DNA of 43,391 bases, taken from contig WGCV01000057.1 of assembly GCA_015493615.1 (NCBI GenBank), positions 1 through 43,391 on the forward strand, written 5' to 3'. Below are positions 18,442 to 29,445 of the stretch, piece after piece. Source of the stretch: Melioribacteraceae bacterium. Its GTDB lineage: Bacteria; Bacteroidota; Ignavibacteria; Ignavibacteriales; Melioribacteraceae. Under the pieces are notes generated by a model, which was not told where the DNA came from, did not search any database, and worked only from the letters and a program-made list of their open reading frames with translations. Positions within the stretch are counted from its first letter, which is position 1, and every line of letters begins with the position of its first letter. The position numbers were made by a program, and so were the translations under genes.

Positions 18442-21060
18442 ATGAGTTTTAATTTCAATAAATTAACAGTGAAAGGGCAGGAGGCAATTCAAAATGCCGT
18501 GGAAATTGCCCAAAATTACAACAATCAGATTGTTGAACCGTTGCATATTCTCGCTGCGCTTATTCAAGATCAGGAAAATGTAGCCGTTTCAATAATTCAC
18601 AAAATAGGCGGAAATCTCCAGCAGATTCAAATCCGCGTTGGCGAGGAATTGGAAAAATTCCCAAAAGTTTCCGGCGCGGGAATCGGAAATCAGCAGCTTT
18701 CGGTTAATTCCGGAAATTTGCTCGATAAAGCCGTTGAAGAAGCAAACAACTTAAAGGACGAGTATGTTTCTACGGAACATTTGCTTCTTGCGCTTGCCGA
18801 GGATAGCTCCGCAGCCGGACAAATATTGAACAAAAACGGAGTAACCAAACCGCAGATTTTATCCGCGTTGAAGGACATTCGCGGGAATCAGCGCGTTACT
18901 TCGCAGAACGCCGAAGAAACTTACGAAGCGCTGAAAAAATACGGCAGAAACTTGAACGAACTCGCAAAACAGAATAAGCTCGATCCCGTTATCGGTCGCG
19001 ACGAGGAAATTCGCCGCGTTTTGCAGGTTTTATCGAGACGGACTAAAAACAACCCGGTTTTAATCGGCGAGCCCGGCGTGGGTAAAACCGCAATCGCCGA
19101 AGGTTTGGCGCACAGAATTGTTGCAGGCGACGTTCCGGACAATCTGAAAACAAAGGAGATTGTTGCGCTTGATCTCGGCTCGCTTGTTGCAGGAGCGCAA
19201 TACAGAGGTCAGTTTGAGGAAAGGATTAAAGCCGTTGTCAAGGAAGTTCAGGCTTCCAACGGAGAGATAATTCTTTTTATTGATGAAATTCACCAGCTTG
19301 TAGGAGCGGGAAAAACCGAAGGCGCAATGGACGCCGCGAATATCCTAAAGCCCGCTTTGGCGCGCGGGGAATTGCATGCAATCGGCGCAACTACATTAAA
19401 CGAATACAAAAAGTATATCGAAAAAGACGCCGCGCTGGAAAGACGATTCCAGCCTGTATTGATTCAGGAACCCTCAGAGGAAGATGCAATTTCGATTCTG
19501 CGCGGACTTAAAGAGAAATATGAAGTTCACCACGGCGTCAGAATTACGGATGCCGCAATCGTCGCGGCGGTTCAATTATCAAGAAGGTATATTGCGGACA
19601 GATTTTTGCCCGACAAAGCAATCGACTTAATTGACGAAGCCGCTTCAAAGTTAAGAATTGAGATCAATTCGATGCCGGAAGAACTCGACACTCTTGAAAG
19701 AAAAATTAAGCAGCTTGAAATTGAAAAAGAAGCTCTTAAGCGCGAGAAAGATGAAAAATCCGCCGAACGCTTAAAAGAAATTGCCGAAGAGATGAAGGAG
19801 CTTGAGGACAGAAGAAATACTCTGAAAGCTCAATGGCAGGTTGAAAGAGATCATATTCAAAAAATCAGAACTCTGAAAAGTAAGATTGAAGAATTGAAAG
19901 CAACCGCCGATCAATACGAGCGTGAAGGCGATCTTGCAAAAGTTGCCGAAATCCGTTACGGAAAAATTACCGAACTTCAGAAGGAACTCGAAGAAAGCAC
20001 AAAAGAGTTGCAGAATATCCAAGGAGATAAACAGCTTCTGAAAGAAGAAGTTGACGCGGAAGATATTGCCGAAATCGTTGCAAAATGGACAGGCATTCCC
20101 GTAAGCAGAATGCTTGAAAGCGAACGGCAAAAACTAATACGTCTCGAAGATGAATTGCACAAACGAGTTATCGGACAGGACGACGCCGTTTCCGCTGTGG
20201 CAAACGCTATCCGCCGTTCGCGCGCCGGACTTCAGGACGCCAACCGTCCGATCGGTTCGTTCATCTTTATCGGCACAACCGGCGTCGGTAAAACAGAGTT
20301 GGCTCGCGCGCTTGCGGAGTTTCTCTTTGACGACGACCATGCAATGATTCGCATCGATATGTCGGAATATATGGAGAAACATTCGGTCTCCAGATTAATC
20401 GGAGCGCCTCCCGGATACGTAGGTTACGAAGAAGGAGGACAATTAACCGAAGCTGTTAGACGCCGTCCCTATTCGGTGGTACTGTTGGATGAAATCGAGA
20501 AAGCTCATCCCGATGTATTTAATGTACTGCTGCAAGTTCTTGACGATGGTCGTTTAACTGATAATCAGGGAAGGACGGTTGACTTCAAAAATACAATTAT
20601 AATTATGACGTCGAATTTAGGCTCGCATTTGATTCAAGAAAAATTAAGCGAGTTTAACGAAAGCAACTACGAATCAATTCTCGCTGATTTAAGAGTGCAA
20701 TTAGACGGACTGCTGAGAAAAACCATTCGTCCGGAATTCTTGAACCGCGTGGACGAGGTTGTATTGTTCAAACCGCTGCTCAAGAGCGAGATTAAAGAAA
20801 TCGTTGATATTCAGATTGAAAGAGTTGCAAAGATGCTGCAGGATAAGGAAATTAAACTTGAGGTTGAAGAAGACGCCAAGGACTTCCTGATAGCAATCGG
20901 ATACGATATTACTTTCGGAGCAAGACCTCTGAAGCGGGTTATCCAGAACTATATTGTTAATCCGCTTGCAAAGGAGCTTCTTTCCGGGAATTACGGAAAA
21001 GGCGATATAATTGTAGTGAAAAAAGGAGATAAAGAAAATCTGATTTTCGAAAAAAGATAA
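18442..21060 (+). CDS. clpB: ATP-dependent disaggregase ClpB
   Basis: This 872-residue hexameric AAA+ chaperone pulls proteins out of aggregates together with DnaK. The N-domain (about 1-150) has two Clp-N repeats ([26 protein letters not shown]). NBD1 has Walker A GEPGVGKT at 209-216, with [13 protein letters not shown] as Walker B. A coiled middle domain (about 410-530) is the feature separating ClpB from ClpA and ClpC. NBD2 has Walker A GTTGVGKT (611-618) and arginine-rich sensor regions. There is no ClpP-binding loop evident, as expected for ClpB. A strong AAAAGGAGG ribosome site lies 7 bp before the ATG. It is transcribed alone and ends at an intrinsic terminator. Confidence 0.97.
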   Translation: MSFNFNKLTVKGQEAIQNAVEIAQNYNNQIVEPLHILAALIQDQENVAVSIIHKIGGNLQQIQIRVGEELEKFPKVSGAGIGNQQLSVNSGNLLDKAVEEANNLKDEYVSTEHLLLALAEDSSAAGQILNKNGVTKPQILSALKDIRGNQRVTSQNAEETYEALKKYGRNLNELAKQNKLDPVIGRDEEIRRVLQVLSRRTKNNPVLIGEPGVGKTAIAEGLAHRIVAGDVPDNLKTKEIVALDLGSLVAGAQYRGQFEERIKAVVKEVQASNGEIILFIDEIHQLVGAGKTEGAMDAANILKPALARGELHAIGATTLNEYKKYIEKDAALERRFQPVLIQEPSEEDAISILRGLKEKYEVHHGVRITDAAIVAAVQLSRRYIADRFLPDKAIDLIDEAASKLRIEINSMPEELDTLERKIKQLEIEKEALKREKDEKSAERLKEIAEEMKELEDRRNTLKAQWQVERDHIQKIRTLKSKIEELKATADQYEREGDLAKVAEIRYGKITELQKELEESTKELQNIQGDKQLLKEEVDAEDIAEIVAKWTGIPVSRMLESERQKLIRLEDELHKRVIGQDDAVSAVANAIRRSRAGLQDANRPIGSFIFIGTTGVGKTELARALAEFLFDDDHAMIRIDMSEYMEKHSVSRLIGAPPGYVGYEEGGQLTEAVRRRPYSVVLLDEIEKAHPDVFNVLLQVLDDGRLTDNQGRTVDFKNTIIIMTSNLGSHLIQEKLSEFNESNYESILADLRVQLDGLLRKTIRPEFLNRVDEVVLFKPLLKSEIKEIVDIQIERVAKMLQDKEIKLEVEEDAKDFLIAIGYDITFGARPLKRVIQNYIVNPLAKELLSGNYGKGDIIVVKKGDKENLIFEKR

Positions 21061-21076
21061 ACTTCCCTCCCCATAT

Positions 21077-21124
21077 AAAAAAGCCGACTGAGGAAATTTT
21101 TCCTTAGCCGGCTTTTTATTTTTT
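21077..21124 (+). terminator. Rho-independent terminator after clpB
   Basis: AAAAAGCCGACTGAGGAAA pairs imperfectly with TTCCTTAGCCGGCTTTTT, followed by ATTTTTT. It begins about 17 bp after the clpB stop. The A/T-flanked GC-rich stem with a T tail is a good intrinsic terminator. Confidence 0.85.
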
Positions 21125-21148
21125 AGAACTCAGATTATATCTACCATT

Positions 21149-21318
21149 ATAAGGCATAACACTATAATATGTCATTCTGAATCCCGCCTCTGGCGGGAGA
21201 AGAATCTCCTTTCACACACTGGTGCAAATACTAATTTTGAGATTCTTCGCTCCGCTCAGAATGACTATGCTTGGTTGGCGGACTCAATATGACAATTTTA
21301 GATTTTGCAAAAGTCTCC
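21149..21318. mobile_element. MITE-like element F (subfamily 2), left end decayed
   Basis: The interior matches element C closely: CTGAATCCCGCCTCTGGCGG, CACACACTGGTGCAAATACT, GAGATTCTTCGCTCCGCTC, ATGCTTGGTTGGCGGACTC. The right end GATTTTGCAAAAGTCTCC (21301-21318) is a diverged terminal repeat. The left end seems shortened to ATAAGGCATAAC. No target duplication could be fixed. Confidence 0.6.
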
Positions 21319-21428
21319 ACTAATGTTGATAAATATTATTCTTAAAAACTTGTAATAAATGAGCATTTTTCATATTTTGCCTTTAGTAATAACCATAATT
21401 CTTAAAAGATAAGTGTTTTTTGTATTTT

Positions 21429-22970
21429 ATGACTCTAAATAAGCCAATTTCAAAAAGGATAAGTGTTTTTCACGGAAGAATTGCTCCAGAGAATGCAACA
21501 ATTGTCGGATACGGAGCAATATTGAATGCTTTTAATCTTGAAGCGCCTTTGCCTGACCAATTATGCGTAATAGGAAAGCCAAAAGGAGATTATGATAAAA
21601 CTGCATGGCAGATATTTTCACAAAGATACAATCCTGAAGACACTTTATATAAACATCTTGTTTTCAGTTTAAAGTACGAAGGCGTTAATCTCCTGATATT
21701 AAAAAAACTGTTTGAAAAATTATCCGCTGATGACGCCCGTGAACTATTTCAAATCGCCCCAATGAGTAAATACAGCAGAAGACTGTGGTTCCTTTATGAA
21801 TGGCTGCTCGATGAGAAATTACCGATTGCTGATTTAAAAACAGGAAACAATGTTAAAGTTATAGATGAACAACTTCAGTTCGGTTTATCCGACGGAGAGC
21901 GCTCGCCTCGACACCGAGTTATTAATAATTTGCCCGGTACTAAAAACTTTTGTCCCTTGGTAAGTAAAACAAAAAAATTAGTAAATTATCTGAACTCAGA
22001 TCTTCAACGGAAAAATGCAGCATTCCTCAGTAAGTTTAACAAAAATATTCTTTACAGAACATCAGCTTTTCTGTTGTTGAAAGATTCCAAAGCATCTTTC
22101 TCTATTGAAGGAGAAATTCCCAAAAGCAAAAGAGCTGCGAAATGGGCCAACGTTATTGGACAAGCAGGCGTCAACAAGTTAACAAAAAAAGAACTCTTGC
22201 GACTACAACAGCTGGTTATTGAAAATTCAAAATTTATCAAAATGGGTTTTCGAGAAAATGGAGGATTTGTCGGCATTCACGATAGATATTCCGCACAACC
22301 TATTCCGGAACACATCTCAGCCCGTTGGCAGGATTTGGAAATATTGATTGACGGCTTACTTTCTACCAGCAAAAAACTGATAAATTATGATTTTGATCCT
22401 GTTATTTCCGCAGGAGTTATTGCTTACGGATTTGTTTTTATTCACCCTTTTGAAGACGGTAACGGACGAATTCATCGATATTTAATTCACCATCTTCTTG
22501 CCCAAAAAGGATTTACAAAACAGGGAATAATCTTTCCTGTTTCAGCTTCAATGCTTGAACATATTACTCAATACAGAAATTCACTTGAACACTTTTCTTC
22601 CCCTTTGCTTGATTTTATAGAATGGAACGAAACGAAAGATTACAACATCGAAGTAACAAATGAAACGATAGATTACTACAGATATTTTGATGCAACCAAG
22701 CAAGTAGAATTCCTTTATGATTGCGTTAAAGATACTATTGAAAATATTATTCCTAAAGAAATTGAATTTTTATTAAACTACGATAAATTTAAAAGCTTCT
22801 TAGAAGACGAGTTTGAAATGCCGGACAAAACTGTTGCTTTGCTCACAAGTTTTTTAGAACGAAATAACGGTAAACTATCAAGGAGACGAGCAGAAAAAGA
22901 ATTTTCTGTTTTATCGAAAGCTGAAATAAATATGATTGAAAACGAATTTAAAAAAACATTTTTGGATTAG
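21429..22970 (+). CDS. Fic family protein (predicted AMP-transferase) with N-terminal inhibitory helix
   Basis: The protein has 513 residues from the ATG at 21429; a TTG three codons upstream is rejected because nothing favours it. The Fic motif HPFEDGNGRIHR spans 339-350, with the catalytic His339. Fic proteins of this type move AMP from ATP onto target hydroxyls. An inhibitory motif (S/T)xxxE(G/N) is present as SFSIEG, S223-G228, before the Fic core. That makes it the self-inhibited class, which needs no separate antitoxin. A C-terminal part (about 420-513, ending RRRAEKEFSVLSKAEINMIE) looks like a winged-helix domain, common in this group. Its targets are unknown. It is convergent with eno and follows MITE-like element F. 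Confidence 0.88.
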   Translation: MTLNKPISKRISVFHGRIAPENATIVGYGAILNAFNLEAPLPDQLCVIGKPKGDYDKTAWQIFSQRYNPEDTLYKHLVFSLKYEGVNLLILKKLFEKLSADDARELFQIAPMSKYSRRLWFLYEWLLDEKLPIADLKTGNNVKVIDEQLQFGLSDGERSPRHRVINNLPGTKNFCPLVSKTKKLVNYLNSDLQRKNAAFLSKFNKNILYRTSAFLLLKDSKASFSIEGEIPKSKRAAKWANVIGQAGVNKLTKKELLRLQQLVIENSKFIKMGFRENGGFVGIHDRYSAQPIPEHISARWQDLEILIDGLLSTSKKLINYDFDPVISAGVIAYGFVFIHPFEDGNGRIHRYLIHHLLAQKGFTKQGIIFPVSASMLEHITQYRNSLEHFSSPLLDFIEWNETKDYNIEVTNETIDYYRYFDATKQVEFLYDCVKDTIENIIPKEIEFLLNYDKFKSFLEDEFEMPDKTVALLTSFLERNNGKLSRRRAEKEFSVLSKAEINMIENEFKKTFLD

Positions 22971-22973
22971 GAG

Positions 22974-23018
22974 AAAAAATTCCCACACCTTGAAAGAAAA
23001 CTTCCCCTCAAGGTGTGG
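22974..23018 (-). terminator. Hairpin between the Fic gene and eno
   Basis: A perfect 11-bp stem, CCACACCTTGA (22983-22993) and TCAAGGTGTGG (23008-23018), with a 14-nt loop. Read on the minus strand it is followed by TTTTTT, so it fits termination of eno, whose stop lies 15 bp away. It may also slow plus-strand transcription. Confidence 0.7.
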
Positions 23019-23033
23019 TGAAAAATAAATCAT

Positions 23034-24386
<1,353 letters not shown>

Positions 24387-24487
24387 TCAATTGATTAATT
24401 TATTTTATTTTTTATCGGCTATATTTTTTTTCGGAAATTTATTTCATAAAGAGTATTTTGTAATATTAAAATTAATTTAATGGATTT

Positions 24488-25384
24488 ATGGAAGAGTTTA
24501 AACCGGTTTTCCTGGAAATAAGGATAAAAGACAAAGACAAGTTGGAATCTGTTTTAAAAGTTTTCAAGTTATCTTTTTCAAATTCTAAAATAATCGATTT
24601 AACCTACGACAAAATCGAAAACAACTATCTCGTCTCTTTTAAAATCGACATCGACCACTATTTTCCTCTGCTTGAAAAACTTACCTTAAACAATCTCAAT
24701 GTAATGACTACAGATAAAGAGGATGAAGAAATAATCAGCAAAGCGAGAGGAAAACTGAGAAAGAAAGACGCAATTGGTTTTGACGGCTGGGATACTGTTG
24801 CAAACTACGGGAAACCTGTTAAAAATCTTCCTATTAAAACGCTTACGGAACAAGGCGATTACATCGAGTTAATTAAAATCATAAATGATTTATCTATTGA
24901 TAACGACAGACGTGAAGAAGCAAAAAAAAATCTGCATGATGCCGTTAAAATTGCAATACGAAAGTATTATTCCCAAGCCGTAAATTTTCCTCTTGAATCT
25001 GAAAAAAACATAAAAGAGTTAATAGAAATCGGTTCAAACAGGTTCCTATCGGCTGTAGGGGAAAACGAACTTGTAAAAAATGCTATGGAAATGGCTTTTG
25101 AAGCGGTTCAACAGAATAACGATTTAATTAATATTCTTATTGATTTGGCAAACAGTAAGGATATTCCTCTCGTATTTAATTTAAAAGCTCTGATAACTTT
25201 CGCAAAAGTTGTTCTTGAAGATAAAGCCAAATTTAGAAAAAATATTAAGTATGCTAATTACTATTTAAATCTGCGATGGATAATTAAGGTTTACGACAAA
25301 GTTAAAAGCGAGTTAAATTCCGATGAGAAATCCTGGCTAAAAAAAGCTGTCAGCTTAATAAATAGTTACAGAACGAAAGTTTAA
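24488..25384 (+). CDS. Hypothetical protein, alpha/beta N-terminus and helical C-terminus
   Basis: This 298-residue soluble protein has no signal peptide. The first 70 residues alternate strands and helices (VFLEIRIKDK, LESVLKVFKLSF, YLVSFKIDIDHY), possibly a ferredoxin-like fold. A conserved-looking linker GFDGWDTVANYGKPVKNLP spans about 97-116. The rest (about 120-298) is almost all helical and could be a repeat of HEAT or TPR type (IELIKIINDLSID; IKELIEIGSNRFLSAVG; LVFNLKALITFAKVV). I do not recognise the family. It is followed 45 bp later by a tRNA on the same strand and may be lineage-specific. No function is proposed. Confidence 0.65.
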   Translation: MEEFKPVFLEIRIKDKDKLESVLKVFKLSFSNSKIIDLTYDKIENNYLVSFKIDIDHYFPLLEKLTLNNLNVMTTDKEDEEIISKARGKLRKKDAIGFDGWDTVANYGKPVKNLPIKTLTEQGDYIELIKIINDLSIDNDRREEAKKNLHDAVKIAIRKYYSQAVNFPLESEKNIKELIEIGSNRFLSAVGENELVKNAMEMAFEAVQQNNDLINILIDLANSKDIPLVFNLKALITFAKVVLEDKAKFRKNIKYANYYLNLRWIIKVYDKVKSELNSDEKSWLKKAVSLINSYRTKV

Positions 25385-25429
25385 TTCCCGCCGTTTTAAC
25401 ATTTTTTATTAATTTTGGAATTCAAAAAT

Positions 25430-25502
25430 GCCCACGTAGCTCAGTGGATAGAGCATCGGTTTCCTAAACCGCAGGTCGCAGGTTCGATTCCTGCCGTGGG
25501 TA
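25430..25502 (+). tRNA. tRNA-Arg (anticodon CCT)
   Basis: A 73-nt cloverleaf. The acceptor arms are GCCCACG and CGTGGGT, with discriminator A. The D stem is GCTC/GAGC. The anticodon arm is TCGGT-TTCCTAA-ACCGC with anticodon CCT, and its first pair is a T-C mismatch. The T arm is GCAGG-TTCGATT-CCTGC. CCA is not encoded (TAC... follows). It reads the AGG arginine codon. Confidence 0.95.
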
Positions 25503-25510
25503 CAAGTTTT

Positions 25511-26965
25511 TTATTCGGCTGCTACATGCTCGATTCTTTCAATACCATTCTTTGTTAAAACCAGTCTGAAACGTTTTAATTGTTCCCGATTGTCTCTTAC
25601 AATCCTCAAAATAAGATTGACATGATAAACTCTGCGTCCGAATATTTTTTTGAATCCCGAGTCGGTTAAAACATAAAGAGGTTTGTGAGGATCGTCCATT
25701 TTATTTAGAAACCGAGAAACGTCAAACCGAAAGATATCCGAAATTGTTTTAAGTTCCTCTTTTTCAATTTTATTCAAAAACTTCGATTTCAGATTAATTT
25801 TTTTTCTGTAAAGAATAATCTTTTCCTTTTGGAAGTTGTTGTCGAACTCCTTGGTTCGGTACAAATTCCTCAATTTCATTATTCGTTCGGGAAGTTTTCT
25901 TCTTTTGATAAAATCAAAGCTTTCACGAATAATTCCGATTTTTATCTTCTCATCGATATAGAGAATATATTTATAATCGAAAAGATATTTAAAAACGCTT
26001 TTTTTCATTATTTCCCGTAAAAGCTCCTTTATCCTATCCTTGAACATGTAGCTTACAACAAGCACAATAAAAAAGGACATAGTTAAGTTTCCGAAAGTTG
26101 TTTGTCCCCAGAACGCCACAGCCGTCGCAAAAAGCATCGCCATTCCCGCAGCAAGACTAAAAAGCAGCTGCTCCAATATCGTTCCCTCCCGCTCCACATC
26201 TCTTTCGAGCGAAAGGATGCTGCTAAAATATTTTTTCAGGGTGCTGAATCTGAAAAGCATCTCTTCGTTAGACGAATCAATCTTAACAACCGAGCGATAT
26301 CCTTTTTCTTTGCGCCGATTAACTTCCCCCTTGATAAAAGAATAAATATTATTCTCTATCTCTTTATCTCCTTCTTCGAAAAACCCCGAATGTTCGTCAA
26401 GAATCATAAACAGATATTTCTCAATTACAAGACTTATATATTCATCCGCGAAAGCAAAAACTTCTTTAACGCGCGGTCTTCGCTCCATTTTACTCTGTAT
26501 ATCTCTGAACAAATTAATTACTGAATCTGTGTGAAGCAGAAAATTAGTCAGTTCGGAACGGAGTGCGTCCTTCTTCTTCCCTCTGAAATTCAAAAAGTCG
26601 GTGCGTATGGTCGCCGCAAAAACCACACTGAATAATTTTATAGCCGCTTCAATTTCATCAGCTTCTATCGGGGAATTTCTCTCTCCGGCTTTCTTCGCTA
26701 ATAAGGATAATTGTATTATGGGAGATTTTTCATCTGAACTTAACTCCGCAAGCGTAAACTTCGGAGTTGCAAAGCGAATATAATTTTTAATGCTGTCATA
26801 AAAATTCTTTTTGTGAAAAGAGTGTCTGTTGATGCCGAGAACATTGGGAACAAAAAAATATGTTTCGATAAAATATTCCCCTTTCCTTCTCTCTTTTCTG
26901 AAATTATAATGGAGTTTTAGCTCAAACTGCTTTTTGTCGTGTATTTTTATTTCGTGCTGAACCAT
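25511..26965 (-). CDS. Hypothetical membrane-anchored protein
   Basis: This 484-residue protein has a large soluble N-terminal part (1 to about 265, basic, opening VQHEIKIHDKKQFELKLHYN). Two adjacent membrane helices span about 268-312 (LLFSLAAGMAMLFATAVAFW and MSFFIVLVVSYMF). A second soluble part closes the protein (about 315-484, with FKYLFDYKYILYIDEKIKIG and a C-terminal beta-rich stretch VYHVNLILRIVRDN). Both soluble parts should face the same side, probably the cytoplasm. I do not recognise a domain. It is convergent with the tRNA, 8 bp apart, and no partner gene is nearby. Confidence 0.7.
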   Translation of the reverse strand: MVQHEIKIHDKKQFELKLHYNFRKERRKGEYFIETYFFVPNVLGINRHSFHKKNFYDSIKNYIRFATPKFTLAELSSDEKSPIIQLSLLAKKAGERNSPIEADEIEAAIKLFSVVFAATIRTDFLNFRGKKKDALRSELTNFLLHTDSVINLFRDIQSKMERRPRVKEVFAFADEYISLVIEKYLFMILDEHSGFFEEGDKEIENNIYSFIKGEVNRRKEKGYRSVVKIDSSNEEMLFRFSTLKKYFSSILSLERDVEREGTILEQLLFSLAAGMAMLFATAVAFWGQTTFGNLTMSFFIVLVVSYMFKDRIKELLREIMKKSVFKYLFDYKYILYIDEKIKIGIIRESFDFIKRRKLPERIMKLRNLYRTKEFDNNFQKEKIILYRKKINLKSKFLNKIEKEELKTISDIFRFDVSRFLNKMDDPHKPLYVLTDSGFKKIFGRRVYHVNLILRIVRDNREQLKRFRLVLTKNGIERIEHVAAE

Positions 26966-27089
26966 AAATTTTTACTTAAAAATGTACTCGCTAATTAATT
27001 ACGAAAAGATGAATGTAATAATTATGGGTGAAAAGTCAAGAGATTAAGTTAAATTAATATTTTCAGCGCTATGTATTTCCGATTGAAGC
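26966..27089. other. AT-rich spacer, no gene seen
   Basis: This is the upstream flank of the T9SS-domain relic. The frame of the relic is closed by a stop at 27084-27086, and no parent gene can be followed to the left. Nothing else was recognised. Confidence 0.45.
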
Positions 27090-27263
27090 ATGATATTATC
27101 TGATCTGACATTCTATAAAAAGAAGTATTCGTTCCGGTTAACAAACTGGACAAACTTGAAAAATATAAAATTTGATGCGAATAATTTATCAAGCGGAATT
27201 TATTTTTATAAACTGACTGCAGGCAAATTTGTTGCAATAAAGAAAATGACGCTCCTAAAATAG
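27090..27263 (+). pseudogene. Orphan relic of a T9SS C-terminal sorting domain
   Basis: A 57-codon frame from the ATG at 27090 to the TAG at 27261-27263 ends FDANNLSSGIYFYKLTAG then KFVAIKKMTLLK. This is the last third of a type IX secretion sorting domain (compare LSSGIYFYTLRAGEFTATKKM in the gene ending at 41083). The preceding part (LTFYKKKYSFRLTNW) is decayed, there is no passenger domain, and a stop lies just upstream. It is the tail of a lost secreted protein. A hairpin follows. Confidence 0.7.
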
Positions 27264-27304
27264 CGAGGCAATCATTATTGATTTATTCACCTTTTTTCTT
27301 TTAT

Positions 27305-27334
27305 ATCGGCTGACTTACGGGAAAGTCAGCCGAT
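27305..27334. terminator. Hairpin after the sorting-domain relic
   Basis: A perfect 12-bp stem, ATCGGCTGACTT (27305-27316) and AAGTCAGCCGAT (27323-27334), loop ACGGGA. It is flanked by TTTT on the left and AAAATC on the right, so it terminates better on the minus strand but also fits as the old terminator of the relic gene. Confidence 0.6.
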
Positions 27335-27430
27335 AAAATCTTTCATTCGGCAATAAAATTTAGCTTAATATTTACTTCACAATAAAAAAATGTTATTTTA
27401 ACCTATCACAAACAAAAATTATTCCAAAAT

Positions 27431-27994
27431 ATGTTCGGTTATGTAACAGTTGATAAAACATTGGTGGACAGTAAAATATTCACAACAAAGTTTACTTGCG
27501 ATTTAAGCAAATGCAAAGGAGCGTGCTGCACAATTGAAAGCGAATACGGCGCGCCTTTGGAAAAAAATGAGATTGAAATAATTGAAAAGTATCTTCCCGA
27601 AATAAAAAAATATCTTACTAAAAGAAATATTGATGCAATAGAAAAAAACGGTTTCTGGGAATATAAAGCCGAAACTTATATGACGCGAAGCATAAACAAC
27701 CGGGATTGTGTTTTTGTTTATTATGAAGGAGACGTTGCCAAGTGCGCTATTGAAAAAGCATATTTAAATGAGGAAATAGATTTTCAAAAGCCGATTTCAT
27801 GTCATCTTTTCCCAATCCGTATATCGGATTTCGGGGGACCGATTCTTAAATATGAGGAATACATGGATTGCGAACCTGCCTTGGAAAAAGGGAAAGAAAC
27901 CGGTTTGAACATAGCGCAGTTTTTAAAAGAACCGATAATTCGCATTTACGGAGAAGAATATTACAGTGAATTGTTGAAAAAAGGAGAGGAGTAA
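27431..27994 (+). CDS. DUF3109 family protein with cysteine cluster
   Basis: This 187-residue cytoplasmic protein has a cysteine-rich motif CDLSKCKGACC near residues 23-33, then CVFVYYEGDVAKC (about 97-109), a SCHLFPIRI block (about 128-136) and a late Cys (DCEPAL). This pattern belongs to DUF3109, related to the UPF0153 zinc/iron-binding proteins. It likely binds a metal; the biological role is not known. Its stop overlaps the next start (TAATG), so it is translationally coupled to rpoN. That arrangement suggests a shared operon rather than a shared function. Confidence 0.88.
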   Translation: MFGYVTVDKTLVDSKIFTTKFTCDLSKCKGACCTIESEYGAPLEKNEIEIIEKYLPEIKKYLTKRNIDAIEKNGFWEYKAETYMTRSINNRDCVFVYYEGDVAKCAIEKAYLNEEIDFQKPISCHLFPIRISDFGGPILKYEEYMDCEPALEKGKETGLNIAQFLKEPIIRIYGEEYYSELLKKGEE

Positions 27995-29445
27995 TGCTAG
28001 GGTTAAACCAGAGGATGATGCAGAGTCAGAAATTGACTCCGCAGCAGATACAATATCAAAAATTGCTTCAGCTAAACAATCTTTCTTTGGAACAGAGAAT
28101 TAAAACGGAACTCGAGATGAATCCCGTTCTTGAGGAAATTGATGAAATGGAGCTTCTTCAGGAGCAGGATAATAACGACAATAAAGATAACGATGATGAA
28201 TTTGAGGATGAAGTCTCCTCGGACGATGAATTTGATATAGAAGATTTTGTTAATGAAGATGAAATAGAATTTGCGAATATCAACCGTTCTCCCAACGAAG
28301 AAAAAGTTGCGCCGATAGCTGCTGCTTATAATACAATGTCTGATCATTTGCTCGACCAGCTTCATCTTCTTGATTTGCCTGAAGAGGAGATGATTATCGG
28401 CGAAAATATAATCGGGTGTTTGACTCCCGACGGGTATTTTACCGAAGATATGACAAAGCTGATTGAAGAAATAAATGAAGTGGAAGGATTGAATCTAACG
28501 GTAGAGCAGGGAGAAAAAGTATTAAAACTGATTCAGCGTTTTGACCCTCCGGGAATTGCGGCAAGAGATTTAAAAGAATGTCTTCTGATTCAATTGGAGG
28601 AAGCAGGATTCGACCCTTACTACACTTTTATCGCCAAAAAGATTTTAGAAGAAGAATACAAAAATTTTACCAATAAACGCTACGACTTAATCAAGAAAAA
28701 TCTTGATATAACCGACAACGCTCTCCGCACCGCAATCGGATTGATTCAGAAACTTAATCCCAAACCGGGCGAAGGGAATATAGAATCGGAAAGAGCAAAT
28801 CAGATCACGCCCGACTTTATTATTGAAAAGGTTGACGGGAACTATATCATTACGCTTAACGACCGCGCAATGCCCTCGGTTACTATCAGTCCCGATTACC
28901 TTGAAATGCTCGACCACAACAAACGGAAGAAGAAGAAAAAAGCTCACGAACGGGAAGCGAATAAGTTTATCCGTGAAAAAGTTGAATCGGCGAAGTGGTT
29001 TATTTATTCTTTGGAGCAAAGGCGCCAAACCTTGATGAAAATAATGCGTACAATATTTGAAAAACAGCATGAGTTTTTTGAGTTCGGGCCCCGCGCTCTT
29101 AAACCGATGATTTACAAAGACATCGCAGATGAAATCGGGATGGATATTTCCACAATCAGCAGGGTGGTAAACGGTAAGTATGTTCAGAGTCCGCAGGGTA
29201 TTCACGAGCTGAAATATTTCTTCAGCGAAGGATTAACCACAGACGGCGGGACCGAAATTTCCAACAAGCATATAAAAGAATTGATTAAAGAAATTATAGA
29301 AAACGAGCCGAAGAAAAAACCTTTCAGCGACGATAAGATTGCTAAAATTCTTCAGGACAAGGGAATTCACATTGCGCGCCGTACAGTAGCCAAGTACCGC
29401 GAGCAGCTCCAGATTCCCGTTGCGCGATTAAGAAAGGAATATTGA
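27994..29445 (+). CDS. rpoN: RNA polymerase sigma-54 factor
   Basis: This 483-residue alternative sigma factor needs an AAA+ activator to open promoters with GG and GC boxes at -24/-12. Region I (MLGLNQRMMQSQKLTPQQIQYQ...LEMNPVLEE) is the Gln/Leu-rich activator-response part. Region II (about 50-95) is extremely acidic, nearly all Asp/Glu/Asn. Region III contains the core-binding part and the helix-turn-helix (IADEIGMDISTISRVVNGKY, about 380-399). The RpoN box near the C-terminus is ARRTVAKYRE. The start overlaps the DUF3109 stop and the stop overlaps the next ATG (TGATG), so three genes are coupled. No activator is in the window. Confidence 0.97.
   Translation: MLGLNQRMMQSQKLTPQQIQYQKLLQLNNLSLEQRIKTELEMNPVLEEIDEMELLQEQDNNDNKDNDDEFEDEVSSDDEFDIEDFVNEDEIEFANINRSPNEEKVAPIAAAYNTMSDHLLDQLHLLDLPEEEMIIGENIIGCLTPDGYFTEDMTKLIEEINEVEGLNLTVEQGEKVLKLIQRFDPPGIAARDLKECLLIQLEEAGFDPYYTFIAKKILEEEYKNFTNKRYDLIKKNLDITDNALRTAIGLIQKLNPKPGEGNIESERANQITPDFIIEKVDGNYIITLNDRAMPSVTISPDYLEMLDHNKRKKKKKAHEREANKFIREKVESAKWFIYSLEQRRQTLMKIMRTIFEKQHEFFEFGPRALKPMIYKDIADEIGMDISTISRVVNGKYVQSPQGIHELKYFFSEGLTTDGGTEISNKHIKELIKEIIENEPKKKPFSDDKIAKILQDKGIHIARRTVAKYREQLQIPVARLRKEY

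Noticed and set aside
28687-29205. 172-codon frame opposite rpoN
   Set aside because: Antisense to a certain sigma-54 gene, with no recognisable protein features.
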